A DNA stretch of 22,596 nt from an uncultured Clostridia bacterium (lineage in GTDB: Bacteria; Bacillota; Clostridia; Oscillospirales; CAG-272), in assembly GCA_937893945.1 (NCBI GenBank), contig CALCTA010000010.1:1-22596 (forward strand). Reading direction: 5' to 3'. Shown one piece after another: positions 1 through 6,844 of this stretch (within the stretch, counting starts at the first letter, position 1; the number at the start of each line of letters is the position of its first letter). The notes under the pieces are model-generated. The model saw only the letters and a list, made by a program, of their open reading frames with translations. It had not been told where the DNA came from and did no database searches. Both the position numbers and the translations under genes were made by a program.

Positions 1-133
1 ATATATTTTTGCAAAAAACTTTGAAAAATCGTGATTATTTTTGAAAAAACGGCAATAACCCTGATCTTGTCATAAAATAGTTAAAAAATCGTCGGTTTTC
101 TTTAAGATACTCGCATATTCTTGGATATTCTCA
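1..133. other. AT-rich left end with no recognisable feature
   Basis: 133 bp rich in A and T runs, downstream of the M50 gene. I see no ORF, hairpin terminator or well-spaced promoter in it. Confidence 0.6.
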
Positions 134-727
134 CTAAAATCCGTTGCTTTCCGAAAGGAATGTCTTGCAGAATAGGGCAGAGGAAAAAACAAAGAGCGAA
201 AGTGAAGCTCCGAGGCGCAAAATAAGGTAAACAGAGAGGCTCCAAAGAGAGAATATGGTGAGAAAAGAAAGCACTCTCAGGACGGCTTGCGCGACATTCA
301 GCGAGAAAAGAGAGGCGAGAGTGCAGAAAAGCACTCTGCCGCCGTCAAGATCCTTTATCGGAAGCAGATTAAGCAGCCCCAAAAACAGCGAAGCGCCCAT
401 AAAAAGCGAGAGATATTCGTTCTCCGCCGAAGAAAATGGGAGAAGGATAAAAAACAGAATAATATTTGAAAGCGGCCCCGCTATCGCAACGGCGGCTTCT
501 TTTTTATACGAGCTCATCTCTCCGCTCATCATAAGCGAAGCTCCGAAAATATCAAGCCGCAGACGCGACAGCTCCACCCCCACGGCGCGCGCCATAGCTA
601 TATGCGCAAGCTCGTGAATAAACGCAGCCGCGATTGCCGCGAGAGACAAATATGAGTGCGTAAAAAAGAGCGATATTATCATCAGTACGCCGAAAAGAGA
701 AATGCTCAGCCTTGTCTTTTTTTGCAT
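134..727 (-). CDS. M50 (site-2-protease, SpoIVFB-like) membrane metalloprotease
   Basis: An intramembrane zinc metalloprotease of the M50 family, about 197 aa. It shows the HExxH zinc motif as HELAH (residues 38-42), a GPLSN segment (84-88) and the second metal-binding motif NLLPIKDLDGGR (120-131), all inside hydrophobic segments. Proteins of this layout include SpoIVFB, which cleaves pro-sigma-K in the mother cell, but no spoIVFA gene is next to it, so the substrate is unknown. The start at 727 is chosen because a GGAGGTGG ribosome binding site (complement of 731-738) lies just upstream; a start further upstream at 772 has no such site. The gene stands alone and is divergent from the LytTR gene. 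Family certain from the two motifs; a sporulation role is inference, made plausible by spoIIR in the same window. Confidence 0.88.
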   Translation of the reverse strand: MQKKTRLSISLFGVLMIISLFFTHSYLSLAAIAAAFIHELAHIAMARAVGVELSRLRLDIFGASLMMSGEMSSYKKEAAVAIAGPLSNIILFFILLPFSSAENEYLSLFMGASLFLGLLNLLPIKDLDGGRVLFCTLASLFSLNVAQAVLRVLSFLTIFSLWSLSVYLILRLGASLSLFVFSSALFCKTFLSESNGF

Positions 728-817
728 ATTCCACCTCCATAAGTCTTTGATATTATGCGAGAGACCGCCCAAAAATGACCTCTTGCTCCTAAAAATCTAC
801 CACTTGGCGCGAGGGTA

Positions 818-846
818 TTTACAAATTCGTCAAAAAGTGCTAAAAT
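818..846 (+). promoter_or_regulatory. Sigma-A type promoter for the LytTR/LiaF-like pair
   Basis: TTTACA (818-823), a 17-nt spacer and TAAAAT (841-846) each differ from the consensus by one base. The predicted transcript starts near 853 and reaches the GTG start at 882. Confidence 0.7.
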
Positions 847-881
847 ATATACAAAGGACGGCAAGGGAAGGGGGCGAGAGC

Positions 882-1340
882 GTGAGGATACGTACCGAGA
901 TCTCGGACGAAGAAGAGATAGTGATACGTTGCAGAGAGAAGGACGAGAGCATTGAGCGACTTGAGAGCGCGATAAGGCGACTTCTGGAAAACGGCAATCG
1001 CCGCGAGATAGTGCTTTACTCCTCGGGCTCGGAATACTACATTCCCTTTGGCGAGATCCTCTACTTTGAGAGCGCGGGCGGCAAGATATACGCGCACACG
1101 GCGCACTCGGTCTACTCCACCGACAAAAAGCTCTTTGAGCTTGAGGAGGAGCTTCCGACTTGCTTCGTAAGAGCCGCAAAATCAACGATAGTCAACGTCT
1201 ATCTTATAATTTCGCTTCACCGCGAGGTAGTTGGCAACGGCGAGATATACTTCAAGGGCAGTGAAAAGGTAGCGTATTTTTCACGGGGTTATTACAGATC
1301 CCTGCGCGATAAAATTCAAGAAATGAGGTTAGGAAAATGA
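882..1340 (+). CDS. Stand-alone LytTR-family DNA-binding regulator
   Basis: A 152-aa transcription regulator made almost entirely of a LytTR DNA-binding domain (about residues 50-148), with the characteristic stretch FVRAAKSTIVNV (95-106) and the N-terminal strand pattern EYYIPFGEILYFES. It has no receiver domain, so it is not a classical two-component response regulator. The first 45 residues are charged and probably helical. The start is a GTG at 882, preceded by GGGAAGGGGG (865-874). The frame is open further upstream to 702, but that would extend through the promoter and into the divergent gene. The stop overlaps the start of the next gene (ATGA), so the two are translationally coupled. 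In known LytTR systems with a coupled membrane partner, the membrane protein restrains the regulator; that this holds here is inference. Confidence 0.88.
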   Translation: MRIRTEISDEEEIVIRCREKDESIERLESAIRRLLENGNRREIVLYSSGSEYYIPFGEILYFESAGGKIYAHTAHSVYSTDKKLFELEEELPTCFVRAAKSTIVNVYLIISLHREVVGNGEIYFKGSEKVAYFSRGYYRSLRDKIQEMRLGK

Positions 1341-2041
1341 AAACTTGGAAGATCTTTTGGGGAGCGGGATTTATACTCGCCGCGGCGGTGCTTCTGCTTG
1401 ACGCATTCGGCATAATTACGCCGTTTCTTGACGTAGTGGGCGGAATTTCGGCAATTCAGATAGTGGGCGCGCTTCTGCTGATTTCGTTTATCATATCGAG
1501 GATCATAAAGCTCAAATTTGCGGAGATATTCGTTCCTCTCGCACTGATATTTATGATATTTGAGAAAAATATAGCCTTCTACTTCGGTCTTGAGAGCGAT
1601 AACATAATCAACAACGGACTTCTCATAGGATGCGCTATTCTGCTTGCTATTGGAGTAGGTATTCTTACCCCCAAGCGCAAGAGGGAAAAGATATTCAGCT
1701 TTAAATCTTCAAGCGGTTCAAAGCATTACGAGAGAGAGGGCGGCTCGGCAACCACCTATTTTGATTGCAAGGATTTCGTACAGGAGAACATCTGCAACCG
1801 CCTTGGCGAGACTGTCGTGCATTTTGAAAACGAGGACGAATACACGGGCGGCGGCGTGCTCAACGTAGATAACAAGCTTGGCGAGACGGTGATATACGTT
1901 TCATCACGTTGGAACGTCAGAGTAAACGTGGTCAGCCGTCTTGGCGCAACCGAGCAGGTGGGCCACGGAGATAAGGACGGCCCTACGCTTACCATCAACG
2001 GCAACAACGCGCTCGGCGAGGTTCTTATAAAGTTTGTGTAA
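1337..2041 (+). CDS. LiaF-like membrane protein (N-terminal membrane domain, C-terminal LiaF-type repeat domain)
   Basis: A 234-aa membrane protein. About four hydrophobic segments occupy residues 6-26, 36-57, 62-84 and 93-111, followed by a basic linker (TPKRKREK) and a soluble C-terminal domain. This domain shows a repeating theme, NRLGET (155), NKLGET (180), SRLGAT (201) and NALGEV (225), each followed by a short beta strand, as in the LiaF/DUF2154 beta-repeat domain. LiaF itself is a membrane inhibitor of the LiaRS cell-envelope stress system. Here the partner is a LytTR regulator, with a 4-nt overlap, rather than a histidine kinase. It is likely a sensor or inhibitor of that regulator and may respond to envelope stress, which is inference. 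It ends 70 bp before a strong terminator. Confidence 0.78.
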   Translation: MKTWKIFWGAGFILAAAVLLLDAFGIITPFLDVVGGISAIQIVGALLLISFIISRIIKLKFAEIFVPLALIFMIFEKNIAFYFGLESDNIINNGLLIGCAILLAIGVGILTPKRKREKIFSFKSSSGSKHYEREGGSATTYFDCKDFVQENICNRLGETVVHFENEDEYTGGGVLNVDNKLGETVIYVSSRWNVRVNVVSRLGATEQVGHGDKDGPTLTINGNNALGEVLIKFV

Positions 2042-2110
2042 TTAGTGAATTACACAATAAACATCATATAATACTAAAACGGAATGTAAAAGGATAGCGG
2101 TACCCAAAAA

Positions 2111-2154
2111 GAGAACACCGCCAAACGCTCGTTTGGCGGTGTTCTCTCTCTCTT
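2111..2154. terminator. Strong hairpin terminator between convergent genes, probably bidirectional
   Basis: A 16-bp perfect stem, GAGAACACCGCCAAAC (2111-2126) with its complement at 2131-2146, closes a GCTC tetraloop. It is followed by a pyrimidine-rich tract ending in TTT on the plus strand, and preceded by AAAAA (2106-2110), which gives a U-run for the opposite strand. It lies between the LiaF-like gene (plus) and the DUF6106-like gene (minus). Confidence 0.88.
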
Positions 2155-2214
2155 TATGCTTATTTACTTTTTATGCTCTGCTATTACTAATATCTTTTCA
2201 CGCCCGATAAGCGC

Positions 2215-2751
2215 TTATATTTTTCTTACAAAAACGCTTGGACTTGCAGCTCTGAGCATTCCGAGCAGGCGCTCGTCGCCCTCAAAATATACGAGTGCTC
2301 TCGGCTCGTCCTTGCCGCCTGTTACCAATATCCACACGTTTTCGCCTTCGGTTGACGGCGTGGCTATTATCTTTCTGTCTATGCCGAAATGCTCTGCTTT
2401 ATTTATGTATTCTTCGGTTGCGGGAGCAACGAGCAAAAGCTCCTTGATTTCTGCGCTAAGAAGATTTTTTCTGCTTTTCTTGCTGTATATCTTAGCGACC
2501 TCAAAGCTTCCGTACCAAAGCGCGTATTCGTATTCGACGTCGAGATACTTCCACGTAAGCAGCATCAGCGCAACCGTGCAAAGCAGTCCCGTTGCGACGA
2601 GAGGTACGAGGATATCAAGATTTAGGATACCTATTACCAGCCAGATGGCAAAGAAGAGGGAATAACCCATAATGGCGAGTACTTTGTTTGTCCTCTGCTT
2701 ACTCTCACTTGCTTTTTTGACTACCTTTTCATAGGTCTGATTAGAATTCAT
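2215..2751 (-). CDS. Small membrane protein of unknown function (DUF6106-like)
   Basis: A 178-aa protein with two transmembrane segments (about 24-44 and 49-66) and a cytosolic C-terminal part. The segment just after the membrane, WKYLDVEYEYALWYGSFEVAKIY, followed by the basic KKSRKNLLS, resembles small clostridial membrane proteins grouped as DUF6106; this is recognition from memory and not a search. The C-terminus (LVYFEGDERLLGMLR) looks like a short alpha-beta ending. The start is supported by GAGGTG five bases upstream and by a TTGAAA/17/TATAAT promoter. It is divergent from the DUF1836 regulator, sharing a 156-bp control region. Function unknown. Confidence 0.75.
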   Translation of the reverse strand: MNSNQTYEKVVKKASESKQRTNKVLAIMGYSLFFAIWLVIGILNLDILVPLVATGLLCTVALMLLTWKYLDVEYEYALWYGSFEVAKIYSKKSRKNLLSAEIKELLLVAPATEEYINKAEHFGIDRKIIATPSTEGENVWILVTGGKDEPRALVYFEGDERLLGMLRAASPSVFVRKI

Positions 2752-2779
2752 AATACACCTCGCTTTTGTTTATAAACAC

Positions 2780-2808
2780 ATTATAACATTTATTTGAGAT
2801 ACTTTCAA
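2780..2808 (-). promoter_or_regulatory. Sigma-A promoter for the DUF6106-like gene
   Basis: Read on the minus strand: TTGAAA (2808-2803), 17-nt spacer, TATAAT (2785-2780). One mismatch in the -35 and a perfect -10. It lies 29 nt upstream of the start codon. Confidence 0.8.
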
Positions 2809-2840
2809 GTGCTTTTTCTGTTTTGGTTACATTTTTGCAC

Positions 2841-2869
2841 TTGACATATTTTAAAATATGGTGTATCAT
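2841..2869 (+). promoter_or_regulatory. Sigma-A promoter for the DUF1836 regulator with a palindromic candidate operator
   Basis: TTGACA (2841-2846), a 17-nt spacer and TATCAT (2864-2869). The perfect 16-bp palindrome CATATTTTAAAATATG at 2845-2860 starts inside the -35 box and fills most of the spacer, where a bound repressor would block RNA polymerase. The downstream gene encodes a putative DNA-binding protein, so autoregulation is plausible; that is inference. Confidence 0.72.
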
Positions 2870-2907
2870 AGTAATGTAAACAAAATTAAGAGAAATGAGG
2901 AACCCTT

Positions 2908-3663
2908 ATGAACGATAAGGCTCTTTTGGATACCGTCAACGACGCGCTCAACGAAGCTGAGCTGAGAAGCGATGAGATACCCGCGATAGATCTCTATGTT
3001 GATCAGATAATCAATCTTATCAACGATAAGCTCGGCGAGGGCTCGGAGCGTTACCGCGACAGAGTGCTGACCAAAACGATGATAAATAATTACTCCAAGG
3101 ACGGAATTATTACTCCCGTCAAGGGTAAGAAATATAACAAAGAGCAGATATTGCAGATGCTTACCGTATATACTCTTAAGGGTACTCTCTCAATAAATGA
3201 GATAAAGCGTACACTCAAGGGCGCGTATGCGAGCGGAGACTTTGGCGGAGAGGAGCTCACGGCGCTTTACGATCGCTATCTTGACATCAAGAACGATAAC
3301 CGCGAGTATGCTAAAATGGCGCTTGACGGAATTATCGAGCGCAACGGCTTGGATATGGAGAGCGACGTTGACTACATCAGCGCGATCTGCGCCCTCGTTG
3401 CCTTCAGCGCACAGCTTAAAAATATAGCTCAGGCGATGATAGACGATAGATTCCCCGATGAAAGCGAGACGCTCGACTCTTCCGAAGAGCCTAAGGCGAT
3501 AAGCAGCGAGAAGATAGAGAAGATCGAGCGCAAGATAGAGAAGATCGAGCGCCGCGGCGAGCGCAAGGCAGAGCGCAAGGTCGAAAAGGTCGAGAAAAAG
3601 ACCGAGCGTAAGATAGAGAAAAAGAGAGAAAAGATAAAAGCAAGAGAGAACTCAGGAGAATAA
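2908..3663 (+). CDS. DUF1836 putative DNA-binding regulator with a charged coiled-coil tail
   Basis: A 251-aa protein. Residues about 25-175 match the DUF1836 pattern: the start IDLYVDQIINLINDKL, then LTKTMINNYSKDGIITP (54-70) and KKYNKEQILQMLTVYTLKG, which form a MerR-like helix-turn-helix. From about residue 193 the protein becomes a run of Lys, Arg and Glu with an IEKIER heptad-like rhythm, predicted as one long charged helix. It is partly encoded by a 21-bp direct repeat (3511-3531 and 3532-3552). Most DUF1836 proteins end before such a tail. A GAGG lies seven bases before the ATG. It has its own promoter and terminator and so is monocistronic. A transcription-regulator role is inferred from the fold; no target is known apart from the possible operator in its own promoter. 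Confidence 0.8.
   Translation: MNDKALLDTVNDALNEAELRSDEIPAIDLYVDQIINLINDKLGEGSERYRDRVLTKTMINNYSKDGIITPVKGKKYNKEQILQMLTVYTLKGTLSINEIKRTLKGAYASGDFGGEELTALYDRYLDIKNDNREYAKMALDGIIERNGLDMESDVDYISAICALVAFSAQLKNIAQAMIDDRFPDESETLDSSEEPKAISSEKIEKIERKIEKIERRGERKAERKVEKVEKKTERKIEKKREKIKARENSGE
3511..3552 (+). repeat. 21-bp tandem direct repeat inside the DUF1836 gene tail
   Basis: Two identical 21-bp copies (3511-3531 and 3532-3552) encode KIEKIER twice. They can change copy number by slippage without breaking the frame. Confidence 0.9.
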
Positions 3664-3667
3664 AATT

Positions 3668-3697
3668 AAAGCCTTTGGAATTCCCAAAGGCTTTTTT
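3668..3697 (+). terminator. Rho-independent terminator of the DUF1836 gene
   Basis: The stem GCCTTTGG (3671-3678) and CCAAAGGC (3684-3691) has loop AATTC and is followed by TTTTTT. It lies 7 nt after the stop codon. Confidence 0.88.
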
Positions 3698-3707
3698 GTA
3701 TGACGAA

Positions 3708-3739
3708 AATATCCGCACCTGCAAGAAGGTGCGGATATT
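3708..3739 (-). terminator. Terminator of the solute-binding lipoprotein gene
   Basis: A 13-bp perfect stem, AATATCCGCACCT (3708-3720) and its complement (3727-3739), with a 6-nt loop. It sits just past the stop codon of the minus-strand gene, and a short TTTT follows on that strand. It stands back to back with the terminator of the converging gene. Confidence 0.78.
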
Positions 3740-3744
3740 GTATT

Positions 3745-5073
3745 TTATTTTCTGTGGCTGGAAATAGTAACCGGGAAAAGTTCCTTCTTTACTCTGCCGT
3801 CGGGGTTCCACGTAACGGTGCCGCGACCGTCATCGCCACCCGTAAGCGCATCAAATTCAAAACCGCTCGCAAAAACTCCGTCAAGTATCTCGCCAAGCTC
3901 TCCTGCACTCAGATCCGCGCTTATCTCCTCACCGTTCTCTACTGCGACGAGCAGAGCCTCGTATATAGCGTAAACGACATCATATCCAAGTGCGACCATA
4001 GCGTTGCTGTAGTGGAAGTCGCTGTATTTTTCTCTAAAATCAGCAAAATCGCCGTTCTCTGCCATAATGTCAAAGGGCATCAGTATCTTTGCGTCGAATG
4101 TCTGAGGATCCCATACGATTCCCCAGGAGAAATCATAAAAGGTATAGAGAGAAATGAAGTTTTCGGTTCTCGCGCTCTCGTAGGTTTTGATATAATCAAT
4201 GTCAGAGGCAAGCGAGCTTACGGTAACGTAATCTATCTGATAGAGCACGACGACGTTCTTGCATTTTGCAAGTTGCTTTGCCGCCTTGCCGTCGTAGGCA
4301 TCCCATGCAACCTCAGCGTCTATTATATTGGCAGACGAGAACATTCCACCGCAATTTGCGAGGAGATATTCCTTACAGACCTTGCTGTATGGATCACTAT
4401 TACTGTATATCAGTCCAAGACTGTTGGAATCAGAGGGGCTGTAAATGCTGTTGAGATATTCTATCAGCACGTCCATCTCGTCCATATAGGCAAAATCCAT
4501 ACCGTAGGTTCTGTCAAGCTCAAAAAGATCTCGGTCAGTCGCCGTGGGTGTGAGCGTAAACACTCCGTCATTCTGGGCATTCTCGGCAAAGGGGAGACAA
4601 CAGCCTGAGGTTACAGAGCCGAGAGAGATCTTCATTCCCTCGTTCATCAGCTCCTCGTAAAGCTCGCCAACAAGCGACGGATCGTTCTTATCGTCCTTGA
4701 CGTTGAGCGAGAAGGTAATTCCGTTGATGCCTCCCGCCTCGTTTATCTCCGCGATAGCGCTCTTAGCACCGTGCTCAACTGCCCTTCCGTAAAGTAAAGC
4801 GTCGCCGCTGAGAGGCGCGGTCATTCCTATAACTATCTTCCCGTCTGAAACGGGAGCGTCGGTCGGTTTTTCCGTGGGCTTCTCGGTCGGCTTTTCAGTA
4901 GGCTTTTCAGTAGGCTTTTCGGTAGGTTTTTCGGTAGGCTTCTCAGTAGGCCTTTCGCTCTCGTCAGAGTCAGGTGCCTCCTTGGAAATATCCACCACCT
5001 CGTCGCAGCCGACAAACGAAAAAGCGCCGAGAACTATTAAAAAAGCAAGTAAAATCGAAAGTATTTTCTTCAT
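3745..5073 (-). CDS. LivJ-type (branched-chain amino acid/amide family) solute-binding lipoprotein
   Basis: A 442-aa lipoprotein. The signal peptide (1-22) ends in a lipobox with Cys at residue 23 (FVGC), then come an acidic linker and an (EKPT)n spacer at 41-71. The periplasmic-binding domain of the LivJ/amide type starts at about 78 (KIVIGMTAPLSGDALLYG, then AIAEINEAGGING, typical of this fold) and runs to the C-terminus. Such proteins bind amino acids, amides or urea outside the membrane for an ABC importer. No livHMGF-like permease or ATPase gene is adjacent, so it is an orphan binding protein whose ligand cannot be read from sequence. The start is supported by GGAG seven bases upstream and a perfect promoter. 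Confidence 0.87.
   Translation of the reverse strand: MKKILSILLAFLIVLGAFSFVGCDEVVDISKEAPDSDESERPTEKPTEKPTEKPTEKPTEKPTEKPTEKPTDAPVSDGKIVIGMTAPLSGDALLYGRAVEHGAKSAIAEINEAGGINGITFSLNVKDDKNDPSLVGELYEELMNEGMKISLGSVTSGCCLPFAENAQNDGVFTLTPTATDRDLFELDRTYGMDFAYMDEMDVLIEYLNSIYSPSDSNSLGLIYSNSDPYSKVCKEYLLANCGGMFSSANIIDAEVAWDAYDGKAAKQLAKCKNVVVLYQIDYVTVSSLASDIDYIKTYESARTENFISLYTFYDFSWGIVWDPQTFDAKILMPFDIMAENGDFADFREKYSDFHYSNAMVALGYDVVYAIYEALLVAVENGEEISADLSAGELGEILDGVFASGFEFDALTGGDDGRGTVTWNPDGRVKKELFPVTISSHRK
4861..4953 (-). repeat. 12-bp tandem repeat encoding a PTEK linker
   Basis: About seven imperfect 12-bp units encode Pro-Thr-Glu-Lys repeats between the lipid anchor and the binding domain. Most units differ at third codon positions, so the protein repeat is more uniform than the DNA. 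It probably forms an extended wall-spanning spacer. Confidence 0.92.
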
Positions 5074-5104
5074 TTTTTGTCTCCACGTTTGTGATTTTTT
5101 CTAA

Positions 5105-5133
5105 ATTATATCACACGCATCCAAATTTGTCAA
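5105..5133 (-). promoter_or_regulatory. Perfect consensus sigma-A promoter for the solute-binding lipoprotein
   Basis: Read on the minus strand: TTGACA (5133-5128), 17-nt spacer, TATAAT (5110-5105). All twelve bases match the consensus. It lies 31 nt upstream of the start codon. Confidence 0.9.
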
Positions 5134-5159
5134 GAAGAACGCGCTGTTAACGCAATAAT

Positions 5160-5174
5160 AGAATCCTACATTCT
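5160..5174 (-). terminator. Weak hairpin after spoIIR, possible terminator
   Basis: AGAAT/ATTCT, a 5-bp stem with a 5-nt loop, followed by ATTATT on the minus strand and 9 nt past the spoIIR stop codon. It is too weak to call firmly; no better hairpin was seen between spoIIR and the next promoter. Confidence 0.25.
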
Positions 5175-5183
5175 TGTATTTTA

Positions 5184-5783
5184 TTAAGATAGCGCCCCCT
5201 CGATCACCTCAAGCACCTTGAAGCGCACTTTGTATTTAGGGTTATCTGTCTCTGTGATAAAGCTATATTGCTCGTCGGTAAGTCCGACCTCGGCGAAGAC
5301 TTCACGGCTATCACTTGCGGCGTCAAGACAGAGCGGTGGAAAGAGAACACACCACCAATTCTCGCCCTCAGCCTCTCCTATCATCACTCGCAGAGAGAGA
5401 TACTCTCCTGCAGGAAAGCAGCATTTCTCATAGTTTTTCGTCGGGTATTCTTCCTCTCCGATAGAGACGCTCACGCTGTAGTCGTAGCCTGCCTCGCGTA
5501 CGGTGTTTTCTGCTATCTCGCGTATTTTGTCAATGTTTGCTTCTACCGCCGCCCTTGCTTCAGCCTTGCTTTGACAGTCCTTGAAAAGAACTGCCGTTTC
5601 CTCGAGAATGCGGTCGCGTACCGAGAGCTTCAGCGCCTGATCCTCGGTAGTATCCGAGTTTGCAAGCACGTGTAGGCGAAGGACGTTATCGTAGATGGCA
5701 GCCTCGCTGTGAATAGGCAAAAATCCGAGAAGAACGTAGAGGACAATGACAGTAAACGTAGCTATAAGTATTCGCTTGTACAT
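5184..5783 (-). CDS. spoIIR: Stage II sporulation protein R
   Basis: A 199-aa exported signalling protein. In Bacillus, SpoIIR is made in the forespore under sigma-F and crosses to the intermembrane space, where it triggers SpoIIGA to process pro-sigma-E. Recognised by an N-terminal membrane/signal segment (4-22), the family hallmark RLHVLANSDTTEDQALKLSVRD (about 36-57), the YPTKNY and PAGEY motifs, and the conserved block NWWCVLFPPLCL (142-153). Length is near normal for the family. The start has a strong AAGGAGTT site. It lies 80 bp downstream of the CPBP protease gene on the same strand; that gap holds an AT-rich dyad and could contain a sigma-F promoter, but I cannot identify one convincingly. 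Confidence 0.95.
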   Translation of the reverse strand: MYKRILIATFTVIVLYVLLGFLPIHSEAAIYDNVLRLHVLANSDTTEDQALKLSVRDRILEETAVLFKDCQSKAEARAAVEANIDKIREIAENTVREAGYDYSVSVSIGEEEYPTKNYEKCCFPAGEYLSLRVMIGEAEGENWWCVLFPPLCLDAASDSREVFAEVGLTDEQYSFITETDNPKYKVRFKVLEVIEGALS

Positions 5784-5804
5784 AAAAAACTCCTTATTGC
5801 AATT

Positions 5805-5832
5805 AAATGATATGATCCTAAATCAATCATTT
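5805..5832 (-). other. AT-rich imperfect dyad upstream of spoIIR
   Basis: AAATGAT (5805-5811) pairs with ATCATTT (5826-5832), and the inner TGAT (5813-5816) pairs with ATCA (5822-5825), leaving one bulged A and a 5-nt loop. It lies 21 nt above the spoIIR start codon. No U-run follows, so it is not a normal terminator; it might be an operator or leader structure. Confidence 0.4.
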
Positions 5833-5863
5833 GGCAAAAAGGAGCTTTTTATTCAGAAATGAA

Positions 5864-6844
5864 TTAAAACATATAAATTATTGACGCTATCACATAGAAT
5901 ATTCCGCACAGTATCGTGGAAGGCTCTTTGAGCACGGAGAGATATGACGCGCGCTTTTGCTCGGGGGTCTTTATCTCGGGCAGGCGGTAGCTCGAGGATT
6001 CACCACTGTAAAGATATCGCTTGTAAAGCTTTGATGCCTGATGGCAGAAGACCGCACCCGAGAGCATAAAGCAAAATGCAACGAGGAAGAGAAAGAAGGA
6101 TGAGCTTCCTGTTATCATATAGAGGGTGTTCATATATCTCTGTCCGAACAGCCCGAATACGTTGTAAAGAAAATGCGCGAGCATAGCTCCTATAAGCGAG
6201 CGGCTTGCGTAAAGTATCAGCGCGAGCACCGCACCCGAGAAAAGATATGTCAGGATATTGACGGGGTTGAAATGCAGAAGCGCGAAGAATACGGATGAGA
6301 ATATCACAGCGCGCAGAACGCCGCCGTTTTCGTATTCGTAGCAGAGGATCCCGCGGAATACGAACTCCTCACATATTGCGGGGAGGATAGCGTAAGCGAC
6401 GAAAAGATAAAGACTTGACGAAAGGCTTCCGTCGGTCTTTGAAATGAAAGTGTCGTAGAGCGAAAAGTTGTCCGAGAGCGACTCAAGACCGCCAAAGACC
6501 GTGCCAAGCAGAAGTCCGCCCGATATCATCAGCAGAGCGCCGCTGAGAATAAGCAGGAAGGTCTGAGGGCGCGGAAGCCTGAGCCTTAGCCCCTTGACGT
6601 ATCCGTCTCCACTCCATTTGCACCATACGGCGCCAGGTAGGAGAAATATCATAAGCTGTAGGATGACTACGCTGTAATATTCATTTTCACGGTTGATAAA
6701 GGCGACGTCGAGAAGCTTGGAAAGAAGAAGGAGAATATACGTCGCAAGAACGAGACTGCTCGGCGACAGGATTATTCGCTTTTTCTTCTTAGGCTCTGCC
6801 TCGGTGTTGCTTTCGGCTTCGCTTTTTTTGAAATGAGATCTCAT
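5864..6844 (-). CDS. CPBP family intramembrane glutamic endopeptidase
   Basis: A 326-aa multi-pass membrane protease of the CPBP (CAAX protease/Abi) family. Motif 1 is EExxxR as EEFVFR (159-164), motif 2 is FALLH (187-191, His191) and motif 3 is the HxxxN of AHFLYN (His224, Asn228), so all the catalytic residues are present. About eight hydrophobic segments lie between residues 30 and 326. The N-terminus is a charged, probably cytosolic tail of about 25 residues (EAEPKKKKR). Family members process prenylated proteins, peptides or bacteriocin-immunity partners; the substrate here is unknown. Its ATG overlaps the stop of the folate gene (ATGA), so it is translationally coupled to it. Confidence 0.9.
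   Translation of the reverse strand: MRSHFKKSEAESNTEAEPKKKKRIILSPSSLVLATYILLLLSKLLDVAFINRENEYYSVVILQLMIFLLPGAVWCKWSGDGYVKGLRLRLPRPQTFLLILSGALLMISGGLLLGTVFGGLESLSDNFSLYDTFISKTDGSLSSSLYLFVAYAILPAICEEFVFRGILCYEYENGGVLRAVIFSSVFFALLHFNPVNILTYLFSGAVLALILYASRSLIGAMLAHFLYNVFGLFGQRYMNTLYMITGSSSFFLFLVAFCFMLSGAVFCHQASKLYKRYLYSGESSSYRLPEIKTPEQKRASYLSVLKEPSTILCGIFYVIASIIYMF

Noticed and set aside
702..881. Longer N-terminus for the LytTR protein from an upstream start
   Set aside because: It would run through the promoter at 818-846 and into the divergent gene; the GTG at 882 has a well-placed ribosome binding site.
3700..4608. 302-aa plus-strand ORF
   Set aside because: Wholly antisense to the solute-binding lipoprotein, which has a signal peptide, fold motifs, promoter and terminator. 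The opposite frame has no family features or ribosome binding site.
4861..4953. Short regular repeats that might suggest a CRISPR array
   Set aside because: The units are 12 bp, contiguous and in frame, encoding PTEK; there are no spacers and no cas genes.
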